Below are positions 7,825 through 18,416 of a stretch of 64,000 nt of DNA, piece by piece; the first letter of the stretch is position 1; every line of letters starts with the position of its first letter. The notes under the pieces are model-generated. The model made no database searches and was not told where the DNA came from. It worked only from the letters and a program-made list of their open reading frames with translations. The position numbers and the translations under genes were made by a program. Source of the stretch: Posidoniimonas polymericola (GTDB lineage: Bacteria; Planctomycetota; Planctomycetia; Pirellulales; Lacipirellulaceae); the NCBI RefSeq assembly GCF_007859935.1, contig NZ_SJPO01000005.1:1-64000 (forward strand), written 5' to 3'.

Positions 7825-9594
7825 CTACTCGCCGTCGAGCAGCCGGTTCGCTTCGACAATCGCCTGCGGGTTTGTGGCGAGCACGATGTCGTCAAGCAGC
7901 CAGGGCCCGCCGTCGTTCCCAACGCCGACACGCAGCCGGTCGAACATCAGCGTGGCGTTGAGGACTTCGGCGTCGGGGGTCGCCTCGATTAGCCTGCCCG
8001 GCGCGACGTCGTACCAGACCGACACCTTGTCCGAGCGCTCGCCAAACACCATCCGCATCACCCACAGGTGCGGGGCGGTCCCTACCTGTGAGGCGCCTAC
8101 CCCGATGGGCCGGTCGATGGAACGGCTGCCCACATTCGCCACGACGCCCAGCTGGTCGGTCGAGTCGATCAGGCCAACGAATAGCGGCTCGTTGAAGCGG
8201 CGGTCTTCACCGAACATGAGCGACAACCCGGCGTAGGCGCCCAGCCGCCGCGGGCTGCTCGCGCTGGTCCGCCACGCGAGCCACAGCTCGGTGTCCGAAC
8301 GTCCCACCATCCCGCGTTCGGTCAGCAGACCGGCCCGCGCGAGCGAAGACTCCGGCGAGGTGTCGAGCGTCAGGAAGACCGGGCTAGTGTGCTCGACACG
8401 CAGCGATCCGGAGGAAGACATGCAACCGACCGACAGGTCGCGTTCGAAACGGAGGTCACGATCGCTGCGGAGGGCAGGCTCGGCGAACGCCATGCAGCGC
8501 TCGCCGCCAGCCGACGGGATGTCAAAGCCCTGGAAGCCGAGCAGGCCTTCGATCCGCTGCAGCTCGTAGAAGCAGACCTGCTCGCGGGCCTGCCGCGAGC
8601 CTCGCTTCGCCTCGCGCAGGTCGGCGATCTCGTCGGGGCGGACGTAGCCCCGCGTGTGCGGCAGGGTCTCGATGGTCCACCGGAGCCGCCCGTCGGCGTC
8701 GACGTACCCCGACCGGCCGGCCCGCAGCGTCCGCGAAACGGGCGGCTCGCCGGGCTCTTCCCCGACCAGGCTGGCGAGCTCAACCTCGCCCTCGTAAACC
8801 TCAACGCTCGTCTCGCCCGACTCGCCAACGCCCACGGCGAACTCGGTGCCGAGGTCGATCACCCTGGCGGTGGGGGTAGTGACGACCAATTGGTCGTCGC
8901 CGTCACCGATCCGCGCGGTCAGCCGGCCCGACCGCAAGTCGATCGACGCCGACTCGGTGAACGACAGCCGCGCTGGCGCCTGCACCACGACGTCACTGCC
9001 ATCGGCCGTGGTGACCGACAGCAGCCCGTCGGTCAGATTGATCGTTTCACCGCGGAGGAGCGTTGTCCCGCGGGTCAGCACACGCGGCCCGTCCCACATC
9101 GCGTCGAACGAATCGAGCACCGTGGCGACTACGGGAGCGGTCGCCGGCTGCAGGGCCGCGGCGTCGGGTTCAGCGGTCGCCACAGCGAGGACCGATTCGT
9201 TGTCGCTGATCCCAGGGCCCGCGGAGGTCCAGACCAGGGCGGTTACCGCCACCAGCAGGCTCGCGGCCAGCAACATGCCGCTGACTGCGAGCGGCGCAGT
9301 CCACGTGCGGGCAGGTCGCTGGGCGGGGTTGGGAGTCTCGGCGCGGGTCTCGACCCAGTCGAGCGACGCCCCGATTGAGCGTTTCAATGCCGGGTCGGAC
9401 GTCAGCGCCAGCTTGTCCAGCAGCCGTGGGACCGACAGGATGCTGTCGGTCAACTCGTGGACCATGCCGAGCTCGACCACCGCCCGGCTGTTTTCGGGGG
9501 TCTCCTTGACCCACGCCGACAGCCGACGCGCTTCCTGGTCGGAAAGGCGTTCGCCGTCAAAGTGAGCGTTGAGAAGTTCCAGCGGCGCTCTCAC
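7825..9594 (-). CDS. FecR-type anti-sigma regulator with a C-terminal lectin-like domain
   Basis: The GTG start at 9592-9594 overlaps the TGA stop of the sigma gene as GTGA, so translation is probably coupled. The 589-residue protein has a cytoplasmic N-terminal part (ELLNAHFDGERLSDQEARRL) expected to hold the sigma factor. A membrane segment near residues 100-124 follows, then a FecR domain (about 175-260: LRGETINLTDGLLSV, PARVIDLGTEFAVGVG-like core). A long C-terminal half contains LRVGVGNDGGPWLLDDIVLA and looks like a beta-sandwich lectin domain. In planctomycetes such regulators replace the TonB-coupled Fec system. The outer domain could sense a glycan or a surface state, with release of the sigma factor as output. 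The sensing function is inferred. Confidence 0.8.
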   Translation of the reverse strand: MRAPLELLNAHFDGERLSDQEARRLSAWVKETPENSRAVVELGMVHELTDSILSVPRLLDKLALTSDPALKRSIGASLDWVETRAETPNPAQRPARTWTAPLAVSGMLLAASLLVAVTALVWTSAGPGISDNESVLAVATAEPDAAALQPATAPVVATVLDSFDAMWDGPRVLTRGTTLLRGETINLTDGLLSVTTADGSDVVVQAPARLSFTESASIDLRSGRLTARIGDGDDQLVVTTPTARVIDLGTEFAVGVGESGETSVEVYEGEVELASLVGEEPGEPPVSRTLRAGRSGYVDADGRLRWTIETLPHTRGYVRPDEIADLREAKRGSRQAREQVCFYELQRIEGLLGFQGFDIPSAGGERCMAFAEPALRSDRDLRFERDLSVGCMSSSGSLRVEHTSPVFLTLDTSPESSLARAGLLTERGMVGRSDTELWLAWRTSASSPRRLGAYAGLSLMFGEDRRFNEPLFVGLIDSTDQLGVVANVGSRSIDRPIGVGASQVGTAPHLWVMRMVFGERSDKVSVWYDVAPGRLIEATPDAEVLNATLMFDRLRVGVGNDGGPWLLDDIVLATNPQAIVEANRLLDGE

Positions 9595-10136
9595 GTCGCG
9601 TCCCCCGATAGTTTCATGCGTCGCCCGATGCACTGCTTAAGTCCATAACGCACCTGCGACAGGCGAGTGTACACCGATCGGACCGTCAACCCTAGCTTTG
9701 CCGAGATCTCTTCCACTGAATTGCAGGCCAGGTACCGCAGATCAATGAGCCTGCGGGCCCGCTCTGGCAGCTGTTTCAGGCACGACTCCAGGGCGTCGTG
9801 GTAGTTGTCGAATTTGGACTCTGCCGCCAGGAAGCTTGCTTCGATGTGCTGCACGGTCTCGACGTCAAACACCATCCGCTTGTCCCGGTCGCGCTTGCGG
9901 AAGTGCTCGAACACCCGGTTTCGCGCGACCCCCACCGCCCATTCCAGGAACGGCCGCTGCGGGTCGTACTTCTCGAAGTCCCTAGCGATCGCCATGGCGG
10001 TCTCCTGCATGACGTCGTCGGCGTCGTGCACGGACGGAACAAAGATCCGTACGTAGGTCCGTAGACGCGAGTACGACTCGGCCCAGAGCGCGGCAAAGTC
10101 GCAGCGGCTATCGGTCTCATCGGGACGCTCTGCCAT
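9591..10136 (-). CDS. ECF-type RNA polymerase sigma factor
   Basis: A 181-residue sigma-70 family protein. Region 2 holds DADDVMQETAMAIARDFEKY and FLEWAVGVARNRVFEHFRK. Region 4 holds LPERARRLIDLRYLACNSVE followed by EISAKLGLTVRSVYTRLSQV. No N-terminal region 1.1 is present, as expected for an ECF factor. The start at MAERPDET is preferred on length; an in-frame ATG at 10169-10171 would add 12 residues. Its stop overlaps the FecR start, a classical sigma/anti-sigma arrangement. It most likely directs transcription of part of the surrounding polysaccharide island, but the target promoters are not identified. Confidence 0.88.
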   Translation of the reverse strand: MAERPDETDSRCDFAALWAESYSRLRTYVRIFVPSVHDADDVMQETAMAIARDFEKYDPQRPFLEWAVGVARNRVFEHFRKRDRDKRMVFDVETVQHIEASFLAAESKFDNYHDALESCLKQLPERARRLIDLRYLACNSVEEISAKLGLTVRSVYTRLSQVRYGLKQCIGRRMKLSGDAT

Positions 10137-10729
10137 GACATCTGTTGTATGGCGTCGACCGACTGCTTTCATAATCAAGAAACCTGCGAAAGGTCTGAAT
10201 TCACTAAAAAGAGCGGCGGTTTTCGCCCCACACCCTAGTCGAGATTCTAGTCTGTTCGGCCGCCAAGAAGAGGCACCCCCGCATGAGGTAACCCGCGAGC
10301 GATTGGGGGCGGACCGCAACCCAGGCCGGTTTCCCGCTCCGCCCGCGCCGTCGGCGTGCTTGTTTGGCCAGCGGTGCGCAAGCTGAAGGTGTTCGTGTGA
10401 ATTATTGAAGGTTTTTCATTTAACTCTGAGAATCGTGCCCGCATACACCAGTGAGAGGCGGAAGATCAGGCCCGCGACCCGTTTGCGTGCCGCGGCAAGA
10501 CTCTTCTAACTTTTCGGACGACAGGCCGCTGGCGGTTGGAACCCACGCGGCGTCTCGCTCGGTTGGACCCTTTTTTGAACACCTGGCTCCTGGACAGGCA
10601 CGGCCCGCATTCAGCGGAACGCCGGCCAGGCCCATCAGCGGACCTCCTCGCCCTCTCGGCTGGACCTCCGGTGGGCAAGCCTCATCACGGCGACTCGGCG
10701 CAGCCTCGGCGGCGCAACCTCTTGGCACT
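10137..10729. other. Gene-free stretch between the divergent sigma factor and GH2 genes
   Basis: About 590 bases separate the sigma start from the GH2 start. The middle (10380-10440) is AT-richer than its surroundings and is the most likely place for divergent promoters. No recognisable RNA, repeat or convincing sigma-70 promoter pair was found. The GH2 reading frame is open upstream to 10451, but the translation there is Arg/Pro-rich and not protein-like. Confidence 0.5.
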
Positions 10730-13087
<2,358 letters not shown>

Positions 13088-13190
13088 TGCTTTTCAGACG
13101 CCGGGGATTCCCCCAAGCGTCTTCCAAGTCAACGGCCACCGCCCGCGACACCCGACTAACTCATCCCGAGCGAAGACATCACCGCAATCA

Positions 13191-13195
13191 GGAGG
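13191..13195 (+). promoter_or_regulatory. Strong ribosome binding site GGAGG
   Basis: GGAGG lies nine bases before the ATG at 13205, a near-ideal Shine-Dalgarno site. It fixes the start of the first LamG PEP-CTERM gene, where a second in-frame ATG follows four codons later. Confidence 0.75.
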
Positions 13196-13204
13196 AAACC
13201 CCAA

Positions 13205-14734
13205 ATGCTACTCACCATGCCCGCACGCCGCACCGCTACCCTGCTCGCTCTCGCAGCGACCGTGGCGACGGCGTCCGTCTCTCAGGCAGTCAAGGTGCAC
13301 AGCTACACCTTCAACGACTCTACCGCGAACGACTCGATCGGCACCGCCCACGGCACGCTGGTCGACCCTTCGGGCATCGCGTTCTACCAGGGTGGCCAGC
13401 TCCGCCTGACCGAGAACAACAACGCCAACAGCAATCAGGACTTCAGCCTCCCGGAAACCGTCGGCGCCTACGTCGACCTGCCGAACTACATCATCAGCGA
13501 CGCCGCCTTCTTCGGAACCAGTGGTCAGCTGTCCCTCGAGTTCTGGGCGACCACTCAGCAGAACCGCAACTGGGCCCGGCTGGGCGACTTCGGCAACTCG
13601 ATCGGCGGCGAAGACTTCTCGACCGGCGGCGGCACCAGCGAGTACATCATCGTGGTGCCCCAGACGGGCCGCGCGGGCAACACCTTCGCCACTTCGACCC
13701 ACCAGCCGGATGGGCTGGGCGGCGGCCTGGAGAACTTCGTAGAGGGGACCGGCCCGCTGAGCGTCGGTGAGGAGCACCACGTGGTCGTGACGCTCGATCA
13801 GGTGGACACCTCCGTCAACCCGAACGGCACGCTTAGCCTCTACCTCAACGGCGCCCTGGTCAGCAGCGGCCCCGTGGTTGGCGATGGCAACGATGTGCCG
13901 TTCGACGCCGGCCTGATGAACGACGTCAACAACTGGCTCGGCCGCGCCCAGTGGCCCGACCCGCTGTTCGACGGCAGCTACAACGAGTTCAACGTCTACG
14001 ACCACGCCCTCTCAGCCACCGAGGTCAGCGACGCGTTTGCCGCCGGGCCCGTAGCGAGTGAGGCGATCCCCACGCTGATCGTCGACCGCGCCACCGGCGA
14101 GATGACCCTGACCAACCTCGAGGGTGATTCGCTCTCCCTGGCCGGCTACAACATCAGCTCCGCAGCGGGCGCGCTAGACAGCGCCGGCTGGACTTCCATC
14201 AACGCCGGCGGGACGTTTGATCCCAACGGCAATTGGGTTGCTTCGTCGACCACCGCCGAGCTGATCGCCGAGGCCGACGGCGGCGACGGCGGCGACCTCT
14301 CGAGCGGCGAAGAAGCCTCGATCGGAGCGGCCTGGTCGCCCTCCCGCATTGAGGACGTCGCGTTCAACTTCACCCTCGTCGGCGGCACCGAGATGATCGG
14401 CGAGGTCCAGTATGTCAATGTCGACGGCGGCTACGCCCGCTCCGACCTGGACGCCGACGGCGATGTCGACGCCGACGACTTCGCCGCGTTTGTTGCGAAC
14501 TCTGGCGCCGACCTGTCGGGGCTTTCGCTGTACGAGTCGGCCGTGTCGGGTGACCTCGACGGCGACGGCGACAACGACTACCGCGACTTCCGCTTGTTCA
14601 AGGCTGACTTCATCGCCGCCAACGGCAGCGTCGCCTTCGCGGCTCTCAGCGGGGCCGCGGCCCCGGAGCCGGCAGCCGCCACCCTGGCGCTGCTGGTGAC
14701 CGGCGTAGTGGCCGGCGTTCGCCGCCGCCGCTAG
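13205..14734 (+). CDS. Secreted LamG-like protein with dockerin-type repeats and PEP-CTERM signal
   Basis: A 509-residue protein. Signal peptide (RRTATLLALAATVATASVSQ), then a LamG/concanavalin-like domain (about 25-275: LSLEFWATTQQNRNWARLG, SLYLNGALVSSG, FDGSYNEFNVYDHALSATEV). A middle domain of about 130 residues follows. Next come two EF-hand-like loops in dockerin type I style (DLDADGDVDADDFAAF and DLDGDGDNDYRDFRLF). The C-terminus has PEP at APEPAAATLALLV, a hydrophobic segment and RRRR, a PEP-CTERM sorting signal processed by exosortase. It is expected to be exported and anchored or sorted at the cell surface and to bind glycan. No catalytic residues are recognised. It follows the GH2 gene by 117 bp. 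Confidence 0.85.
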   Translation: MLLTMPARRTATLLALAATVATASVSQAVKVHSYTFNDSTANDSIGTAHGTLVDPSGIAFYQGGQLRLTENNNANSNQDFSLPETVGAYVDLPNYIISDAAFFGTSGQLSLEFWATTQQNRNWARLGDFGNSIGGEDFSTGGGTSEYIIVVPQTGRAGNTFATSTHQPDGLGGGLENFVEGTGPLSVGEEHHVVVTLDQVDTSVNPNGTLSLYLNGALVSSGPVVGDGNDVPFDAGLMNDVNNWLGRAQWPDPLFDGSYNEFNVYDHALSATEVSDAFAAGPVASEAIPTLIVDRATGEMTLTNLEGDSLSLAGYNISSAAGALDSAGWTSINAGGTFDPNGNWVASSTTAELIAEADGGDGGDLSSGEEASIGAAWSPSRIEDVAFNFTLVGGTEMIGEVQYVNVDGGYARSDLDADGDVDADDFAAFVANSGADLSGLSLYESAVSGDLDGDGDNDYRDFRLFKADFIAANGSVAFAALSGAAAPEPAAATLALLVTGVVAGVRRRR

Positions 14735-14800
14735 AGCGAACCGGCGATCGAAGCCACCAGAACCGACCCAATCATATAAAGCATCGTGGAGATACAAGAA

Positions 14801-16318
14801 ATGACGATTCAATCTTTCCGCAGCCGCGCCGCACGGCTGACCCTCGCGGTCACCGCCTCGGCGGCGATCCTCGCAGCAGGCAGCAGCCAGGCCAACACGG
14901 TCGCCTACTGGCGGTTTGAAGACGGCTCGGCCGGCGCCAACGTGGTGCACCTCGCCGGCGACGACGCCGGCAACACCTACTCGGCCGACATCGCCGACGT
15001 GTCTGGCAATGGCAACGACCTCTCGGCATGGATCACCGCCGGTTGCTGTGGCTTCGGCTACCGCGACGACACGCCCGTCGGTCAGATCGCCGCCACCGGC
15101 GAGACCAACAACCTCAGCATCCAGAACACCGGCGGCGGCCCGGGAATGTTCACCGGCGCGACCGGCATCCAGACGATTGCCCCGGCGGCCTTCACGATTG
15201 AGGCCTCGTTCAAGCCGGAAAACGGCGGCTTCCGCACCATTGTTGGCCGCGACAGTCAGGGAGCCGCCACCTCCAACGGCGACCTGGCGGCCGTCTACTT
15301 CCAGATCACTCCCGCCAACGAGCTCGCCTTCAAGTTCACTGACCAGGCCGGCATCTTCCACGAGGCCATCTCGGCGCCGGACACGATCCAGGGCTACAAC
15401 TTCCCCAATTCGGCTGACGGCACCTGGTACCACGCCGCCGGCGTGAGCGACGGATCGACGATTTCGCTCTACCTGGCCGACGCGCAGCAGAACACCGGCT
15501 ACCAGCTCGTGGCCGAGCTGGACCTGACCGCAAGCGGCAGCACCAACACCGCCCTGACCTCGGGCGCCGGCGACGGCGGCGACTGGGACGCGGGCAACTG
15601 GACGGTCGGCCGCGGCATGTACGCCGGCGGGCACGGTGACCGCTTCTACGGCTTCATCGACGAGGTCCGCATCTCGGACGACGCGGTTGCAATGAGCGAC
15701 TTCCTGCACTTCGGCGCGTTGGCCAACCTGACGCTCGAGGTGAACACCACCAGCGGCGCGGTCACGATCCGCAACACCTCGCCGGTCGCGGTCGACCTCG
15801 ACTACTACGAGGTGACCAGCGCCTCCGGCGCCCTCTCGACCGCTGGTTGGGACAGCCTAGAAGACCAGGGCGTGACCGGTTCGCTCGATGGCGACTTCAA
15901 TGCCGACGGCACAGTCGACGCCGCCGACTACACCGTCTACCGCGATGGACTGGGGACCACGTACGCCGAAGGCGACTACACCGCCTGGGCGAACAACTAC
16001 GGTCGTACACTCGCCCCCGGCGACGACACATGGACCGAAGCGGGCGGCTCCGACGCCAACCTGCTGAGCGAGCTGCTGCTCAATGCTGACGGCACCACCC
16101 TGGCGCCCGGCGCTTCGCTGAGCCTCGGAAATGGCTTCAGCACCGGCGGCCTGCAGGACCTCGCTTTCAGCTACGGCAAGCCCGGCGTGAACCTGTTCGC
16201 CGGCGCCGTTAGCTATGTTTCCAGCGCCTCGGCCGCGACCGCCGCTCCCGAGCCGTTCGCCGGCACGCTGCTGGCCGCCGGCATGATGATGATCGTGGGA
16301 CGCCGCCGCCAGCGGTAG
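14801..16318 (+). CDS. LamG-like PEP-CTERM surface protein, paralogue of the 22660 gene
   Basis: ATG at 14801 is chosen because GGAG (14788-14791) lies nine bases upstream. 505 residues: signal peptide (RLTLAVTASAAILAAGSSQA), then a LamG-like domain starting VAYWRFEDGSAGANVVHLAG and running through CCGFGYRDDTP, NTGGGPGMFTGATGI, FTIEASFKPENGGFRTIVGR and FYGFIDEVRISDDAV. This 270-residue part is closely similar to the protein encoded at 22660. A second half carries a dockerin-like loop (DFNADGTVDAADYTVYRDGL) and a PEP-CTERM tail (APEPFAGTLLAAGMMMI, GRRRQR). The predicted role is surface-displayed glycan binding beside the hydrolases; this is inferred from domain type and location. Confidence 0.85.
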   Translation: MTIQSFRSRAARLTLAVTASAAILAAGSSQANTVAYWRFEDGSAGANVVHLAGDDAGNTYSADIADVSGNGNDLSAWITAGCCGFGYRDDTPVGQIAATGETNNLSIQNTGGGPGMFTGATGIQTIAPAAFTIEASFKPENGGFRTIVGRDSQGAATSNGDLAAVYFQITPANELAFKFTDQAGIFHEAISAPDTIQGYNFPNSADGTWYHAAGVSDGSTISLYLADAQQNTGYQLVAELDLTASGSTNTALTSGAGDGGDWDAGNWTVGRGMYAGGHGDRFYGFIDEVRISDDAVAMSDFLHFGALANLTLEVNTTSGAVTIRNTSPVAVDLDYYEVTSASGALSTAGWDSLEDQGVTGSLDGDFNADGTVDAADYTVYRDGLGTTYAEGDYTAWANNYGRTLAPGDDTWTEAGGSDANLLSELLLNADGTTLAPGASLSLGNGFSTGGLQDLAFSYGKPGVNLFAGAVSYVSSASAATAAPEPFAGTLLAAGMMMIVGRRRQR

Positions 16319-16364
16319 GGAACTTCCCGACGATTAAAGCTTCTAACCCTACCTGGATAGAGAT

Positions 16365-17522
16365 ATGAGCATCGACAGGAGTTGTGATTCTGGGGCCGCC
16401 CGGCGTGGGCAGTGTGTCCGCACCCGCGGGTACACCGGGCGGTCCCCGTTTTCTGGTCAGGCGAGCCGGGGTTTTACCCTGGTGGAGCTGCTGGTGGTGA
16501 TCGCCATCATCGGCATCCTCATCGCCCTGCTGCTGCCGGCCGTGCAGTCGGCGCGAGAGGCGGCCCGCCGTACGGGTTGTACCAACAACCAGAAGCAACT
16601 TTCGCTCGCCTGCCTGAACTACGAGTCCACGTACGGGCACCTGCCGTACGGCCGCAAGGTCGACCGCTGGGACTCCTACACTTGGAGTCAGTACGTGCTG
16701 CCCTTTATGGAAGAGCAGGCCGTGCAGGACCTCTACCACGATCTGTTCGACACCAGCGGCGAAAATGCCTACCGCCCTGCCGGTCACGTCGACGCGATGA
16801 AACGTCAGGCCCGTGAGAGCTTTGTCGCCGGCTGGTACTGCCCGTCGGACCAGACGCCGGTCGGCAATGAACTCGAGTCGCCGACCTGGGGCTTCCTGCG
16901 TGGCAACTACCGCGGTTGCGTCGGCTCGGGCGACATGTACGGCAACACGCCGCTGGCCCGCGATTTCCGACGCGACGTTCAGAACGGTGTGGTCGGGTTC
17001 GGCCCTGGCTGCATGGCGATCAAGAATCTCCAGGGATACCCTGGAATCGACCCCGCCTTCAGCGGCGGGCCGCCGACTAAGGTGCGACTTGCGAAACTTT
17101 CCGACGGCACGTCCAAGACGCTGCTGATCTCTGAGGGAGTGGTTCCCACCGAGAACCTTGGCTGGGGCGGCGTGTTCGGCGAGATCATCTACGGCAACAT
17201 GGGCGGCGCCCTGTTCAATACTACCTACGGCCCCAACACGGGCGAATCGGACACCGTCTACAGCCCGTGCCCAGCTTTGGAGAGCGATTACCCGTTCCAA
17301 GATCGGTGCAAGGGCAGCGGCCACCCTGGGGCGACATCTCCTGGCGGCACTGACACAGTTGCCGCGGCCCGCAGCCACCACAACGGCGGCGTGATCGGCG
17401 CAATGGCCGATGGCTCGGTGCACTTCTTCACAGAAGGTATTGAGCTACCAATCTGGCGCGCTATTGGCACGCGTGCGGGCAACATTGTTGGTGCGCCTGA
17501 AATCGCCAACGTTGAATTCTGA
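16365..17522 (+). CDS. DUF1559 pseudopilin-like protein
   Basis: A 385-residue protein with a 35-residue leader ending in a type IV prepilin methylation motif (GFTLVELLVVIAIIGILIAL, continuing LLPAVQSAREAARR). The body contains CTNNQKQLSLACLNYESTYG and the C-terminal H-x-DG motif region GGVIGAMADGSVHFF, both hallmarks of the DUF1559 family. This family is present in dozens of copies per planctomycete genome. The leader should be cut by a prepilin peptidase, and the protein may form or join a pseudopilus-like envelope structure. Its function is not established. The leader is longer than in most pilins; a later start is possible. It sits between PEP-CTERM genes and a lipoprotein. Confidence 0.9.
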   Translation: MSIDRSCDSGAARRGQCVRTRGYTGRSPFSGQASRGFTLVELLVVIAIIGILIALLLPAVQSAREAARRTGCTNNQKQLSLACLNYESTYGHLPYGRKVDRWDSYTWSQYVLPFMEEQAVQDLYHDLFDTSGENAYRPAGHVDAMKRQARESFVAGWYCPSDQTPVGNELESPTWGFLRGNYRGCVGSGDMYGNTPLARDFRRDVQNGVVGFGPGCMAIKNLQGYPGIDPAFSGGPPTKVRLAKLSDGTSKTLLISEGVVPTENLGWGGVFGEIIYGNMGGALFNTTYGPNTGESDTVYSPCPALESDYPFQDRCKGSGHPGATSPGGTDTVAAARSHHNGGVIGAMADGSVHFFTEGIELPIWRAIGTRAGNIVGAPEIANVEF

Positions 17523-17572
17523 ACCTGACTGACGCAGCCTCGCTCCGCCGTGCTATCCCATGGCCCTAAGAT

Positions 17573-17977
17573 ATGAAGACCACCTGCAACAAAGCTCCGT
17601 TGACTGCTTGGCTCGCGGCCCTGATGCTGACCGCGGCCGGGTGCGGAGGAGATTCGAGCTCCGCCTCGGTGCATGGAGTCGTGACCCTAGACGGGCAACC
17701 GCTGGAGTACGGGAGCATTCGATTCGAGATTAGCGAAACCGAGAGCTTCTCCGCCCCCATCGAAGAAGGCAAGTACACAGCGCCGAAGGCGACGGCGGGC
17801 GAGGCCACGGTTACCTTCACGTCGGACCCAAAGCCCCCGCAGGTCTCGAGCCGCGAGGAACTTGAGAAGACGGCAGGTCAGAAGGTCAACTTCCGTCCCA
17901 TCCCGCCCGACAATCCGAATCAGCGTCAGCAGGTGACAGTCGAATCGGGCTCCAACGAACTGAACTTCGACCTGTAA
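17573..17977 (+). CDS. Small lipoprotein with transthyretin-like domain
   Basis: A 134-residue protein with a type II signal peptide: hydrophobic AWLAALMLTAAGC, then the lipidated Cys and GGDSSS. The mature part VHGVVTLDGQPLEYGSIRFE, followed by GKYTAPKATAGEATVTF, is the carboxypeptidase-regulatory/transthyretin-like beta fold that usually follows DUF1559 genes in planctomycetes. It lies 50 bp downstream of the DUF1559 gene and is probably in the same transcript. It should be membrane-anchored facing the periplasm. The specific role is unknown. Confidence 0.82.
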   Translation: MKTTCNKAPLTAWLAALMLTAAGCGGDSSSASVHGVVTLDGQPLEYGSIRFEISETESFSAPIEEGKYTAPKATAGEATVTFTSDPKPPQVSSREELEKTAGQKVNFRPIPPDNPNQRQQVTVESGSNELNFDL

Positions 17978-18416
17978 CTTCTGGGCGTCTCGACCCGGCA
18001 TCCCCAAGGGTTAGTTTCCGCCTGCTGCATGTTGCGGCTGACGGGAGACAAGCCCGGGGCACGCGCCGACTACCACCCTAACAGACCGCAATGTCCCAAC
18101 TAAACGCCACCTGCCGCGCACTGCTCAAATGCATGCCCATGCTGGGCGGCATGGGCCCGCGTCGGCTCGGCAGCAGCAGCATGTTTGCGGTGCTGCGTGA
18201 ACCGTCCTCTACCCCAGCAATGGCGCACGTCGGGTTGATCCCCACCAATTACGGACCAGCCATCGGGCGCCCCTGGGCTCCCGCCCTGGCGTACGCGGTG
18301 GCACGCCCGACTACTGTTTTTTGACTCAGATTTCCCGCCCCCGGTGTGATTACCTACTCCGGCTCTCCCCTACGCCCGCCGCAATGGCGGAAGATCAACC
18401 CGTTTGAGACCAAGCC
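17978..18416. other. Gene-free stretch upstream of the DUF4965-like gene
   Basis: About 440 bases. A 77-codon frame at 18091-18324 is open but its translation has no recognisable feature and no ribosome binding site, so it is not called. No hairpin terminator or promoter stands out. Confidence 0.4.

Noticed and set aside
10137..10729. Riboswitch or RNA upstream of the GH2 gene
   Set aside because: No conserved aptamer motif or stable nested hairpins could be recognised by eye.
18091..18324. 77-codon frame on the plus strand
   Set aside because: No ribosome site, family motif or export signal; possibly noise in an intergenic gap.
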